Shown: positions 15,026 through 20,421 of the stretch, one piece after another | How positions within the stretch are numbered: the stretch's first letter is position 1 | How the letters are laid out: the number at the start of each line of letters is the position of its first letter | Assembly: GCA_903643055.1 (NCBI GenBank) | Contig: CAHJWV010000530.1 | Coordinates: 1-20,421 of the forward strand | Origin: Burkholderiales bacterium | GTDB taxonomy: Bacteria; Pseudomonadota; Gammaproteobacteria; Burkholderiales; Burkholderiaceae | Reading direction: 5' to 3' | DNA: 20,421 nucleotides | The notes under the pieces: generated by a model | What the model saw: only the letters and a program-made list of their open reading frames with translations | What the model was told of the DNA's origin: nothing | Databases searched by the model: none | Position numbers and translations under genes: made by a program

Positions 15026-16084
15026 ATGCAAGCCACCGAAGAACCTTCCTCTGAATATTCGCTGTCCCGTGAGGCCACGTCTGTGGTGGCACAAGCCTTG
15101 ACCTTGCCGAAGAGATCTGCACGACCCTCGATCAGCTGCGTCTTGCCGGCCTACAACGAGGCCGGCAACCTGCCGACGCTGCTGTCTTCGTTGACACCTC
15201 AACTCGATGCGTTGACGGCGCAGTGGGAAATCATCGTCGTGGACGATGGCAGCACCGACGAGACGCCGATAGCGATTGCGCCTTGGCTGCTTCGTCCTGG
15301 CGTGCGCTGTGTTCGTTTGTCCCGCAACTTTGGCAAAGAGCAGGCCCTGACGGCCGGCATCGACCATGCGCTGGGCGAGGTGGTAGTGCTGATGGATGCC
15401 GATTTGCAGCATCCGGTCGAGATGGTTGCGAAGATGGTCGCAGCCTGGGCCGGCGGGGCCGACATGGTGTGTGCGGCACGATCGTCGCGCGCCGACGAAG
15501 GTTGGGCCAAGCGCATCGGTACCTGGCTCTTCTATTGGATCGTCAACCGCCGTGGCTCGGTGCAAATACCGGTCGATGCGGGTGACTTTCGCCTGATGGA
15601 CCGCCGCGTGGTGGACGCACTCAAGTCACTCCCCGAGCGCAACCGCTTCATGAAAGGCTTGTACGCCTGGGTCGGGTTTCGCACCGAGATCATTGATTAC
15701 CTGCCAGGTGAGCGGCATGCGGGCCACACCCATTTTTCGATGCGCAGCCTGGCCCGATTGGCGATGACGGGCGTCACTGCGTTTTCGAATGTGCCGCTGC
15801 GGCTGTGGAGTGCCGCCGGCGCGTTGATCGCGTTGATGGGCTTGGGTTTCGGTGCATGGGTCGTGATTGACCATCTGATCAATGGCAACGACGTGCCCGG
15901 CTGGGCAACGTTGGCCACCAGTCTGGCGTTCTTCAGTGGCGTGCAGCTGTTGTCGATCGGCATCCTGGGTGAGTATGTCGGCCGCATCTTCGATGAAGTG
16001 AAGCAACGCCCAATCTACCTGGTGGCCGATGATCTGGGGCAAGGGCTGGGCTCACGGCCGAAGCTCAACGAGCCACCGCAGTGA
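15026..16084 (+). CDS. GT2 polyprenyl-phosphate glycosyltransferase (GtrB/ArnC/DPM1-like)
   Basis: A 352-residue membrane-anchored enzyme that transfers a sugar from a nucleotide donor to undecaprenyl phosphate at the cytoplasmic face. The GT-A domain starts at SCVLPAYNEAGNLP (about 37-50). It continues with VVDDGSTDET (71-80), LSRNFGKEQALTAG, and the metal-binding DADLQHP (124-130). DAGDFRLMDRR and ERNRFMKGLYAWVGF, typical of the GtrB/ArnC group, follow. Two C-terminal membrane helices (near WSAAGALIALMGLGF and LAFFSGVQLLSIGILGEYVG) match GtrB topology. The N-terminal 35 residues are extra and low in similarity, so the start could be later. It overlaps the deacetylase gene by four bases, indicating translational coupling. 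The sugar is probably an N-acetylhexosamine, inferred from that neighbour. Confidence 0.92.
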   Translation: MQATEEPSSEYSLSREATSVVAQALTLPKRSARPSISCVLPAYNEAGNLPTLLSSLTPQLDALTAQWEIIVVDDGSTDETPIAIAPWLLRPGVRCVRLSRNFGKEQALTAGIDHALGEVVVLMDADLQHPVEMVAKMVAAWAGGADMVCAARSSRADEGWAKRIGTWLFYWIVNRRGSVQIPVDAGDFRLMDRRVVDALKSLPERNRFMKGLYAWVGFRTEIIDYLPGERHAGHTHFSMRSLARLAMTGVTAFSNVPLRLWSAAGALIALMGLGFGAWVVIDHLINGNDVPGWATLATSLAFFSGVQLLSIGILGEYVGRIFDEVKQRPIYLVADDLGQGLGSRPKLNEPPQ

Positions 16085-16941
16085 AGGCGACGCGGCGGCT
16101 GCACTTGTGTGCCGATGACTTCGGGCTGTCTGCAGCCATCTCGAATGGCATTTCGCGCTTGGCCGACGCCGGGCGCTTGAGTGCGGTGTCGTGCATCACG
16201 ACGGCGGCGCATTGGCCGCAGGCTGCTTCAGCGTTGCGCCATTGGCCAAACTCGATCGAGGTGGGCCTGCATTTCAATTTGACCGAAGGCGCGCCGTTGA
16301 GCACCGAGCTCGCGCGCGTCTGGCCGGTGTTTCCAACCTTGCCCAAACTGTTGGTGATGTCGCATCTGCGCCATGTGCCGCGGCAAGCCTTGCGCAGCGA
16401 ATGGCAGGCGCAGATCGATGCGTTCACCTCCGCCACCGGCCGGTCGCCGCGAATGGTGGATGGTCATCAGCATGTTCATCATCTGCCGGTGATTCGCGAC
16501 ATCGTGTTGGCAGGCGTGGAGGCGCTGCCCCTGGCGCCGGCCGTGCGCTGCACCGGGCGCTTGCTGGGGCCAGGGTTCGGCTTCAAACGATTCGTCATCG
16601 AACGGTCGGGTGGCCGGGCCTTGCGTGCCGAGTTGAGGCGGCGCGGCTTGCGACACAACGCCGGCCTGCTGGGGGCCTATGACTTTATCGACACCGACTA
16701 TCGCAGCCGCATGCAAGGCTGGTTGAGCATCTTGCCGCCCAAAGGCGGGTTGCTGTTTTGTCACCCAGGCGAATTGCCGGGTCGAGATGAGATTGACGTG
16801 ATTGCCGCAGCGCGCGTGCGGGAACTCGGCTATCTCGGCAGCGAGGCCTTCGCTGCCGACCTGGCGGCGGCCCAGGTCGTGCTCGGCCCCGCTTGGCGCG
16901 CCGAGCCGGTCGATTTCAACGGAAGGTCCACGCGCGGTTGA
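16081..16941 (+). CDS. YdjC/ChbG/HpnK-type carbohydrate deacetylase
   Basis: A 286-residue deacetylase of the YdjC family, which removes an N-acetyl group from an amino sugar using a bound divalent metal. Visible active-site motifs are LCADDFGLS (Asp12-Asp13), GLHFNLTEG (His64), DGHQHVHH (Asp127, His129, His131, His133) and LLFCHPGE (His228). No signal peptide or membrane anchor is present, so it acts in the cytoplasm or at its membrane face. The start GTG (16081) lies within the end of the GT2 gene, tying its product to the GT2 product. Relatives include chitooligosaccharide deacetylase ChbG, HpnK of hopanoid synthesis and NaxD, which deacetylates undecaprenyl-phosphate-N-acetylgalactosamine in Francisella. 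NaxD is the best contextual match; no other hopanoid genes are nearby. The 3' end overlaps the gtrA-type gene on the other strand by 26 bases. Confidence 0.9.
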   Translation: MKATRRLHLCADDFGLSAAISNGISRLADAGRLSAVSCITTAAHWPQAASALRHWPNSIEVGLHFNLTEGAPLSTELARVWPVFPTLPKLLVMSHLRHVPRQALRSEWQAQIDAFTSATGRSPRMVDGHQHVHHLPVIRDIVLAGVEALPLAPAVRCTGRLLGPGFGFKRFVIERSGGRALRAELRRRGLRHNAGLLGAYDFIDTDYRSRMQGWLSILPPKGGLLFCHPGELPGRDEIDVIAAARVRELGYLGSEAFAADLAAAQVVLGPAWRAEPVDFNGRSTRG

Positions 16942-17278
16942 TCGCAAAGGTCAACAGCAATCCTGTGAGGGTGGCGATGGCCTGTGACAGCAAGTAGTGC
17001 CAGCCCAGCGCAACACCTGTGGCGACGATGCCCATGCCGACCACGGCACCGAGCCAGGCGGTGCCCTGGAACTTGAGCCAGGCGCTGAAGCCGTTTCCTC
17101 GGTGTTCGAAGGTGAAGCGTCGGTTGCCGAAGAACGCGATCTGGGCACCGAGCACTGCTCCGGTTCCCGAGCCCAGGGCCGCAGGCCAGTGCAAGCCTTC
17201 GACTGCCGTGACCAACCAGGCGTAATGGGCCGCCGTGGCAAGGATGCCGACCAGGCCGTAGCGGATGAAGCGGCGCAT
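16916..17278 (-). CDS. GtrA-family small membrane protein (putative lipid-linked sugar flippase)
   Basis: A 120-residue protein with four predicted membrane helices and the GtrA hallmarks: FIRYGLVGILAT (4-15), FFGNRRFTF (49-57) and FAINRAWTF at the C-terminus. GtrA proteins are thought to move polyprenyl-phosphate sugars made by a GtrB-type enzyme across the inner membrane. It is encoded on the opposite strand to the GT2 and deacetylase genes, and its last codons overlap the end of the deacetylase gene. No strong ribosome-binding site precedes the start. In this neighbourhood it would be the flippase step between the GT2/deacetylase enzymes and the GT39 transferase; that is inference. Confidence 0.9.
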   Translation of the reverse strand: MRRFIRYGLVGILATAAHYAWLVTAVEGLHWPAALGSGTGAVLGAQIAFFGNRRFTFEHRGNGFSAWLKFQGTAWLGAVVGMGIVATGVALGWHYLLSQAIATLTGLLLTFAINRAWTFR

Positions 17279-17506
17279 GAATGACGAAGCAGGGTTGAGG
17301 GCTGAGTGCGTTGAAGGGCTGTTCGGGCGGCCCGCCGATTACACATCAGCATGCAACTGCATCTGCGTGGCCGGTGATCCACATCTTGGCGTACCAACAC
17401 AGCTCATTGCCAACGAATGCCGCTTCGTGCAGACCCTCCGGGGTCTGCCCCCTGTCCCTCGGCACATCGGCGTGAGCTGTGAATGCCCGTTGCGACTCGA
17501 CCCTGA
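17279..17506. other. Degenerate spacer before the kinase pseudogene
   Basis: No intact gene is seen. A perfect 8-bp hairpin pairs GCAGACCC (17429-17436) with GGGTCTGC (17441-17448), without a T-run. The region may contain further eroded coding sequence of the hybrid kinase whose recognisable part starts near 17507. Confidence 0.4.
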
Positions 17507-18014
17507 ACCCCCAATGATCTCGGCGAGATCATCGGCCGTGTCCAATCCCGCTACATCGAGCCGCGCCACCGCGCGAGGTGTTTGCGCCTTTGCTGACCGA
17601 CCTGCTCGACGTGACCGGCAGTGGCTACGGCTTCATGGCCGATGTGTTGCGTGATGAGCATGGTGCGCCTTATCTCCGGATCTCGTTGCTCACCAATATC
17701 GCGTGGGACGAAGCGACCCGCGCGCTGTATGAGCGCCATCTGCGGGGCGGCTCGTCGGATGCGCTGGAGGTCCGCAATCTGCATTCTTTGTTTCGCGCTG
17801 CCTTGCGGGAAGGGCGCACGCTCATCAGCAACGATGCAGCGAACGACCCGAGGCGCGGCGGCCTGCCATCGGGCATCCGTCGCTCAATGCATTCATGGAC
17901 GTGCCGCTGTTTCACGGTGGCGAGATGGTGGGCAGGGTGGGCCTGGCCAACCGAGTCGGTGGCTATGAACAGGCCTTGGTCGACCGCCTTCAGCCGCTGT
18001 TCACCAGCGTGGCG

Positions 18015-18104
18015 TATGGCGCTGTGTTTCGGTGTTGTTCGGTGTGGACGTAGCGAAGCCGGTCCCGGACGTGGTGCGGTCGGGACCGGTTAAAAAGGGT
18101 GGCG
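18015..18104. repeat. 90-bp insertion flanked by GTGGCG direct repeats
   Basis: GTGGCG at 18009-18014 recurs at 18099-18104. Removing 18015-18104 restores an unbroken GAF-to-linker reading, LFTSVA|TIFGAVQADAK, so these 90 bases look inserted. The insert has a tandem TTCGGTGT (18028-18035 and 18038-18045), a TAG stop in the host frame (18051-18053) and a 9-bp hairpin CCGGTCCCG/CGGGACCGG (18059-18067 with 18081-18089). It could be a small non-autonomous mobile repeat or the footprint of another rearrangement. Confidence 0.55.
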
Positions 18105-18338
18105 ACGATCTTCGGCGCGGTGCAAGCCGATGCGAAACGGCGCGCCTTGGAGCACGCGCTGCGATGCCAGCAAGCCCAGCTGAAAGCGACCTTCGATCTC
18201 GTGACGGTCGGCATCGTGCAGTTGTCTCTCGACGGCCGCCCGCTGCTGGTTAATCAACGCTTGTGCGACATGCTGGGCTACAGCCATGAACAACAGCTGG
18301 CACTCAGTGAAGCCAACCTGGCGGTTCCAGGATCGGGG

Positions 18339-18731
18339 ATGTCGCATCCTTATACGGTGCTGTACGCAGAAGACAACCCGATGAATGTCGAACTGGTGCG
18401 GCAAGTGATGAAGATGCGGCCGGCCTGCCGGCTGCTTGTTGCCATCAATCGCGCTCAGGCGTTAGAACAAGCGAAGCAGGAGCGGCCCGATCTGCTGCTG
18501 GTTGACATGCACCTGGGTGACATGAGCGGCGTGGATCTCGCCCGGCTGCTCGACCGTGATCCGGCATTGAGCCGTGTGCCGCGCATCGTGTTGTTGGCCG
18601 ACGCGACGCCGGATCAATTCAATGCTGCCATGTCAGCGGGCTTCGCCGCCTATCTGACCAAGCCGATTCACGTGGCAGAGCTGCTTCGCAGCCTCGATGG
18701 GTTTCAGGCCCGGAAGGCATCGGGCAACTGA
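18339..18731 (+). CDS. Possible surviving stand-alone receiver domain within the pseudogene
   Basis: The last part of the decayed kinase is open from an ATG at 18339, giving a 130-residue receiver domain. A purine-rich GGATCGGGG lies just before the ATG. Acidic pocket residues Glu11-Asp12 (LYAEDNPMNVE), the phospho-acceptor Asp56 (LLLVDMHLGD) and Lys108 (LTKPI) are present. The conserved Thr/Ser expected at position 86 is Leu (IVLLADA), which would weaken the switch. A longer frame from GTG 18099 adds the PAS fragment. Whether it is still expressed is unknown; it may be only a remnant. Confidence 0.35.
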   Translation: MSHPYTVLYAEDNPMNVELVRQVMKMRPACRLLVAINRAQALEQAKQERPDLLLVDMHLGDMSGVDLARLLDRDPALSRVPRIVLLADATPDQFNAAMSAGFAAYLTKPIHVAELLRSLDGFQARKASGN

Positions 18732-18777
18732 TGCTTCGTCTGATGCCTTGCCGATGGCGCTTTCAGCGCAGTGTGTG

Positions 18778-18845
18778 AAAAAAGAGGGAAGCGGGACAGG
18801 ATTCCGGGAGCTCGCTCTCATCCATCCCGGGTTGCCCGCTTCCCT
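18778..18845 (-). terminator. Minus-strand terminator, long hairpin with T6
   Basis: AGGGAAGCGGG (18785-18795) pairs perfectly with CCCGCTTCCCT (18835-18845). Inside the loop CCGGGA and TCCCGG can extend the stem. Read on the minus strand the structure is followed by TTTTTT (18783-18778), so it would end transcription coming from the right, supporting a minus-strand gene at 18900-19255. On the plus strand no T-run follows, though the hairpin lies 50 bases after the receiver stop. Confidence 0.65.
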
Positions 18846-18899
18846 TCGGACGTCACACGCGCCTGGAAACAGTCAAAAAAACAGAAACTGAAAAATCGA

Positions 18900-19082
18900 T
18901 CAACGGGTGCCGCGAAGCGCAGCACCGGGTGGCGGAAACAAAGACATCTGAGCGCTTGCGCGGCTCGGTTGCAGAACCTTGAAAGCACGATGGGCCGGCG
19001 TTGACACAGTCACGGTGCGAGTCACCATCGGCACCGCGCGGGTCATGGCCATGGGCGCCACGGTTTTGGGGGTCGGGGTCAT
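18900..19082 (-). CDS. Small hypothetical protein, second of a possible two-gene unit
   Basis: A 60-residue frame starting MTPTPKTVAPMAM and ending GAALRGTR, rich in Pro, Thr, Val and Arg, with no recognised domain, membrane segment or signal peptide. It is supported by context rather than homology. AAGAGG lies six to seven bases before its ATG, the upstream small frame ends 20 bases before it, and a T6 hairpin terminator follows on the same strand. It could be a false frame in a G+C-rich spacer. A longer frame from 19121 exists but lacks the ribosome-binding site. Confidence 0.3.
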   Translation of the reverse strand: MTPTPKTVAPMAMTRAVPMVTRTVTVSTPAHRAFKVLQPSRASAQMSLFPPPGAALRGTR

Positions 19083-19102
19083 GTCGGCCTCTTGATGAAA
19101 GA

Positions 19103-19255
19103 TCAGTGGCCGACCAGCCACTGGCTGGGAGCGAATTCGCTGGGACGCACACCGAGCGCTTCAACGCCGCGGGGTGAGAACGCAGTGGCCGCGCGGGTGA
19201 GCCAACTGCTCAAAACACCTTTGCGCGGCGCCACAGGCTGAGCCAAACGCAACAT
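19103..19255 (-). CDS. Small hypothetical protein, first of a possible two-gene unit
   Basis: A 50-residue basic frame, MLRLAQPVAPRKGVLSSWL to SQWLVGH, with no recognised family. GAGGTGG lies about ten bases before the ATG at 19255, a somewhat long distance. The frame is open to an ATG at 19336 (77 residues), which has no ribosome-binding site. The last codons overlap a pair of inverted repeats at 19104-19128. The case rests on the close spacing to the next small frame and the shared terminator. Confidence 0.28.
   Translation of the reverse strand: MLRLAQPVAPRKGVLSSWLTRAATAFSPRGVEALGVRPSEFAPSQWLVGH
19104..19128. repeat. Two overlapping, mutually exclusive inverted repeats
   Basis: CAGTGGC (19104-19110) pairs with GCCACTG (19117-19123). 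CCAGCCA (19114-19120) pairs with TGGCTGG (19122-19128). Both are perfect 7-bp arms and cannot form together. They lie just upstream of the 60-residue minus-strand frame. Confidence 0.5.
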
Positions 19256-19732
19256 CGATGAAGCGCCACCTCTGCAACTCGGAGCTGCTGGCCGAAGGCG
19301 GCGAGGTGATGAACTTGAGCGTGAGAACAACGGCATGGCGCGACGTCCGGAATGTTGTGTCTGCGCTGCGGAACCATGTCAGTACCGCAGTGATTCGTGG
19401 AAGCTAAATCGCAGCTTCCATGCCAGTGCGCGGCTGCTTGCCGAGTGCCTGCCATTTGCCAAATCTTGCGAAAAAACGCGCAGAGGCCGGTCGATTTATG
19501 GCGATGCTGTGAGGTGGCAGTTACATCCTTGACTCGTTTGGTCGCCGGATTTTGCGCAAGTGAGCAACAACGGGTTGGCCTCGTCACGATTCAGGGGCCC
19601 AAGCGTGGCTCAGCGTGAGGGCAATCCCGCAATAAGAGCCCGCCGTACGTCGACATCGCTACAGCATCGTGTTACACAGTATGTGGCACCGCACCATTCG
19701 ACAGGGTTGGGAGATCTTCGACGAGGGCGCAC
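19256..19732. other. Spacer with an inverted repeat, no supported gene
   Basis: About 480 bases without a convincing gene. An 8-bp inverted repeat TGGAAGCT (19398-19405) and AGCTTCCA (19413-19420) with a seven-base spacer stands out and could be a regulator site for either neighbour. GAGGG (19723-19727) is the ribosome-binding site for the gene starting at 19733. Short frames on both strands lack ribosome-binding sites and family features. It must also hold the promoter of that gene, but no clear pair of boxes was recognised. Confidence 0.45.
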
Positions 19733-20421
19733 ATGCTGTCTCGCAGTTCTGCATCTCGCTGGCTGATCCTGGGGCCTTTCCTCGCAGGCGTCGTCCTGCT
19801 GGCTGCTCTGGGCGTGGCCAGTGTGGACATGATGTCGGCGGTGCGCGCCTATGTTGGCGGTGAAAGCCATTGGTCCAAGGGCCAGAAAGATGCGCTGTAT
19901 CACCTGGGCCGTTACACCCAGTCGTTCGATGCCCATGACTACGAACGATTCCTGGAAGCGCTGGCGGTGCCTTTGGGCGACCGCCAGGCACGCTTGGAGT
20001 TGGAAAAGTCGGTGCCTGACCTGGCGCTTGTGCGGCGTGGCTTGACCGCTGGCGGCAACCATCCCGATGACGTTGACGGGATGATCATGTTGTACCGCCG
20101 CTTCCGCAATGTCAGCTTCATGTCCGATGCGATCGCGATCTGGGCGGCCGCCGATGCCGACGTGATGGAGCTGAGCACGCTGGCAACGCAGGCGCAGGCG
20201 TTGATTGCCGCTGGCGACACCCGGTCGGTGCGCTTGCAGGCCTTGCTGTTGCGCCTGCCGGATTTGAATCGGCGATTGACCGGGCTGGAGCAGCGCTTCT
20301 CGGCCAAGCTGGGCGATGCCTCTCGCACCTTGCAGGAACTGATGCAGATCGCCATCGGGTTGCTGGCGTTGGTGCTGGGTACTAGCGGCGCAGCAGTGAT
20401 GCTCGGGTTGATGCGCTGGCA
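19733..20421 (+). CDS. N-terminal sensor part of a membrane signalling protein, cut by the window edge
   Basis: The frame is open from an ATG at 19733 to the window end (229 codons). GAGGG lies five bases before the start. Residues 11-32 form a first membrane helix (LILGPFLAGVVLLAALGVAS). A mostly helical, presumably periplasmic domain covers about residues 33-203, with WSKGQKDALYHLGRYTQSFD, YERFLEALAVPLGDRQAR, GGNHPDDVDGM and RFRNVSFMSDAIAIW. A second membrane helix follows (about 204-227, IAIGLLALVLGTSGAAVML). This layout is common in front of HAMP, PAS, GGDEF-EAL or histidine kinase modules, so the missing C-terminus probably carries one of those. From memory the domain resembles N-termini of betaproteobacterial diguanylate cyclase/phosphodiesterase proteins, but this was not verified. 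Confidence 0.8.
   Translation, partial: MLSRSSASRWLILGPFLAGVVLLAALGVASVDMMSAVRAYVGGESHWSKGQKDALYHLGRYTQSFDAHDYERFLEALAVPLGDRQARLELEKSVPDLALVRRGLTAGGNHPDDVDGMIMLYRRFRNVSFMSDAIAIWAAADADVMELSTLATQAQALIAAGDTRSVRLQALLLRLPDLNRRLTGLEQRFSAKLGDASRTLQELMQIAIGLLALVLGTSGAAVMLGLMRW

Larger units (their letters stand above)
17507..18731 (+). pseudogene. Decayed hybrid sensor kinase (GAF-PAS-receiver, kinase core lost)
   Basis: Conceptual translation across three frames gives one family-like protein. Segment 1 (17507-17575) reads NDLGEIIGRVQSRYIEPRHR. A one-base loss near 17575 shifts to segment 2 (17575-17873), the first part of a GAF domain (EVFAPLLTDLLDVTGSGYGF to DPRRGGLPSG). A second one-base loss near 17873 shifts to segment 3, which completes the GAF domain (HPSLNAFMDVPLFHGGEMVG, GLANRVGGYEQALVDRLQPL). 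A 90-base insertion (18015-18104) then brings a TAG stop. After it come a linker helix (FGAVQADAKRRALEHALR) and the first half of a PAS domain (VGIVQLSLDGRPLLVNQRL). This runs straight into a receiver domain at 18339. The dimerisation and ATPase domains expected between PAS and receiver are absent. Sequencing error could explain one lesion but not all of them. Confidence 0.82.

Noticed and set aside
13199..15565. 788-residue minus-strand frame as one protein
   Set aside because: Only the part from 14761 down is a GT39 protein. The upstream 268 codons are low in family character and run antisense through the GT2 gene.
16081..16941. YdjC-type gene as hopanoid HpnK
   Set aside because: No other hopanoid genes are in the window, and the four-base overlap with a GtrB/ArnC-like gene favours a polyprenyl-phosphate-sugar substrate.
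18785..18845. Long hairpin as insertion-sequence ends or an integron attC-like site
   Set aside because: No transposase, integrase or target duplication was found. The T6 on the minus strand makes a terminator the simpler reading.
1..20421. CRISPR array, tRNA, rRNA or prophage/IS genes
   Set aside because: No regularly spaced repeats, cloverleaf-like sequences, rRNA signatures or transposase/integrase/phage proteins were seen in a read of both strands.

Overview
The window reads as a chromosome segment of a high-GC Gram-negative bacterium. Strong G/C bias at third positions, a LamB-type outer-membrane porin, a lipid-A-modification-like gene set and the protein styles (HDOD protein, GAF/PAS hybrid kinase, TetR and LacI regulators) all fit a betaproteobacterium of the order Burkholderiales. 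The taxonomic placement is inference. No rRNA, tRNA, CRISPR array or intact insertion sequence was seen.

Left part (1-4080): the 3' end of a two-component sensor kinase, a spacer with a strong hairpin terminator, a TSUP (TauE/SafE) membrane transporter, a convergent TetR-type repressor, and a single-domain HDOD signalling protein. These look like ordinary housekeeping or accessory genes without an obvious shared task.

Centre (4087-13041): a complete oligosaccharide-uptake locus. A LacI-family repressor (minus strand) diverges from an operon encoding a periplasmic sugar-binding protein, two ABC permeases, a GH1 beta-glucosidase and a MalK/UgpC-type ATPase, followed by a LamB-type maltoporin gene that ends at a hairpin-plus-T7 terminator. 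The 526-bp divergent intergenic region carries a perfect 14-bp palindrome TGAAATCGATTTCA just after a predicted operon promoter, and a 12/14 match inside the predicted lacI promoter. The simplest model is that a beta-glucoside, for example cellobiose or another cello-oligosaccharide, crosses the porin, is imported by the ABC transporter, is cleaved in the cytoplasm by the GH1 enzyme, and inactivates the repressor. A 11-bp hairpin between the binding-protein and permease genes probably raises the binding-protein dose.

Right-centre (13199-17278): four genes in three transcription units encode a PMT/ArnT-like membrane glycosyltransferase (GT39), a GtrB/ArnC-like polyprenyl-phosphate glycosyltransferase (GT2), a YdjC/ChbG-type deacetylase and a GtrA-type small membrane protein. 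Together they provide every step of an Arn-like route in which an N-acetyl-hexosamine is loaded on undecaprenyl phosphate, deacetylated, flipped and transferred. This resembles the Francisella FlmF2/NaxD/FlmK and Bordetella Lgm lipid A hexosamine systems. It is the most interesting system in the window.

Right part (17279-20421): a decayed GAF-PAS-receiver hybrid histidine kinase with at least two single-base frameshifts, a 90-bp insertion flanked by GTGGCG repeats that brings in a stop codon and a hairpin, and loss of the whole kinase core. Next comes a roughly 1-kb stretch with only two small minus-strand ORFs that share spacing, ribosome-binding sites and a downstream terminator. The window ends in the N-terminal periplasmic sensor region of a membrane signalling protein that runs off the edge.
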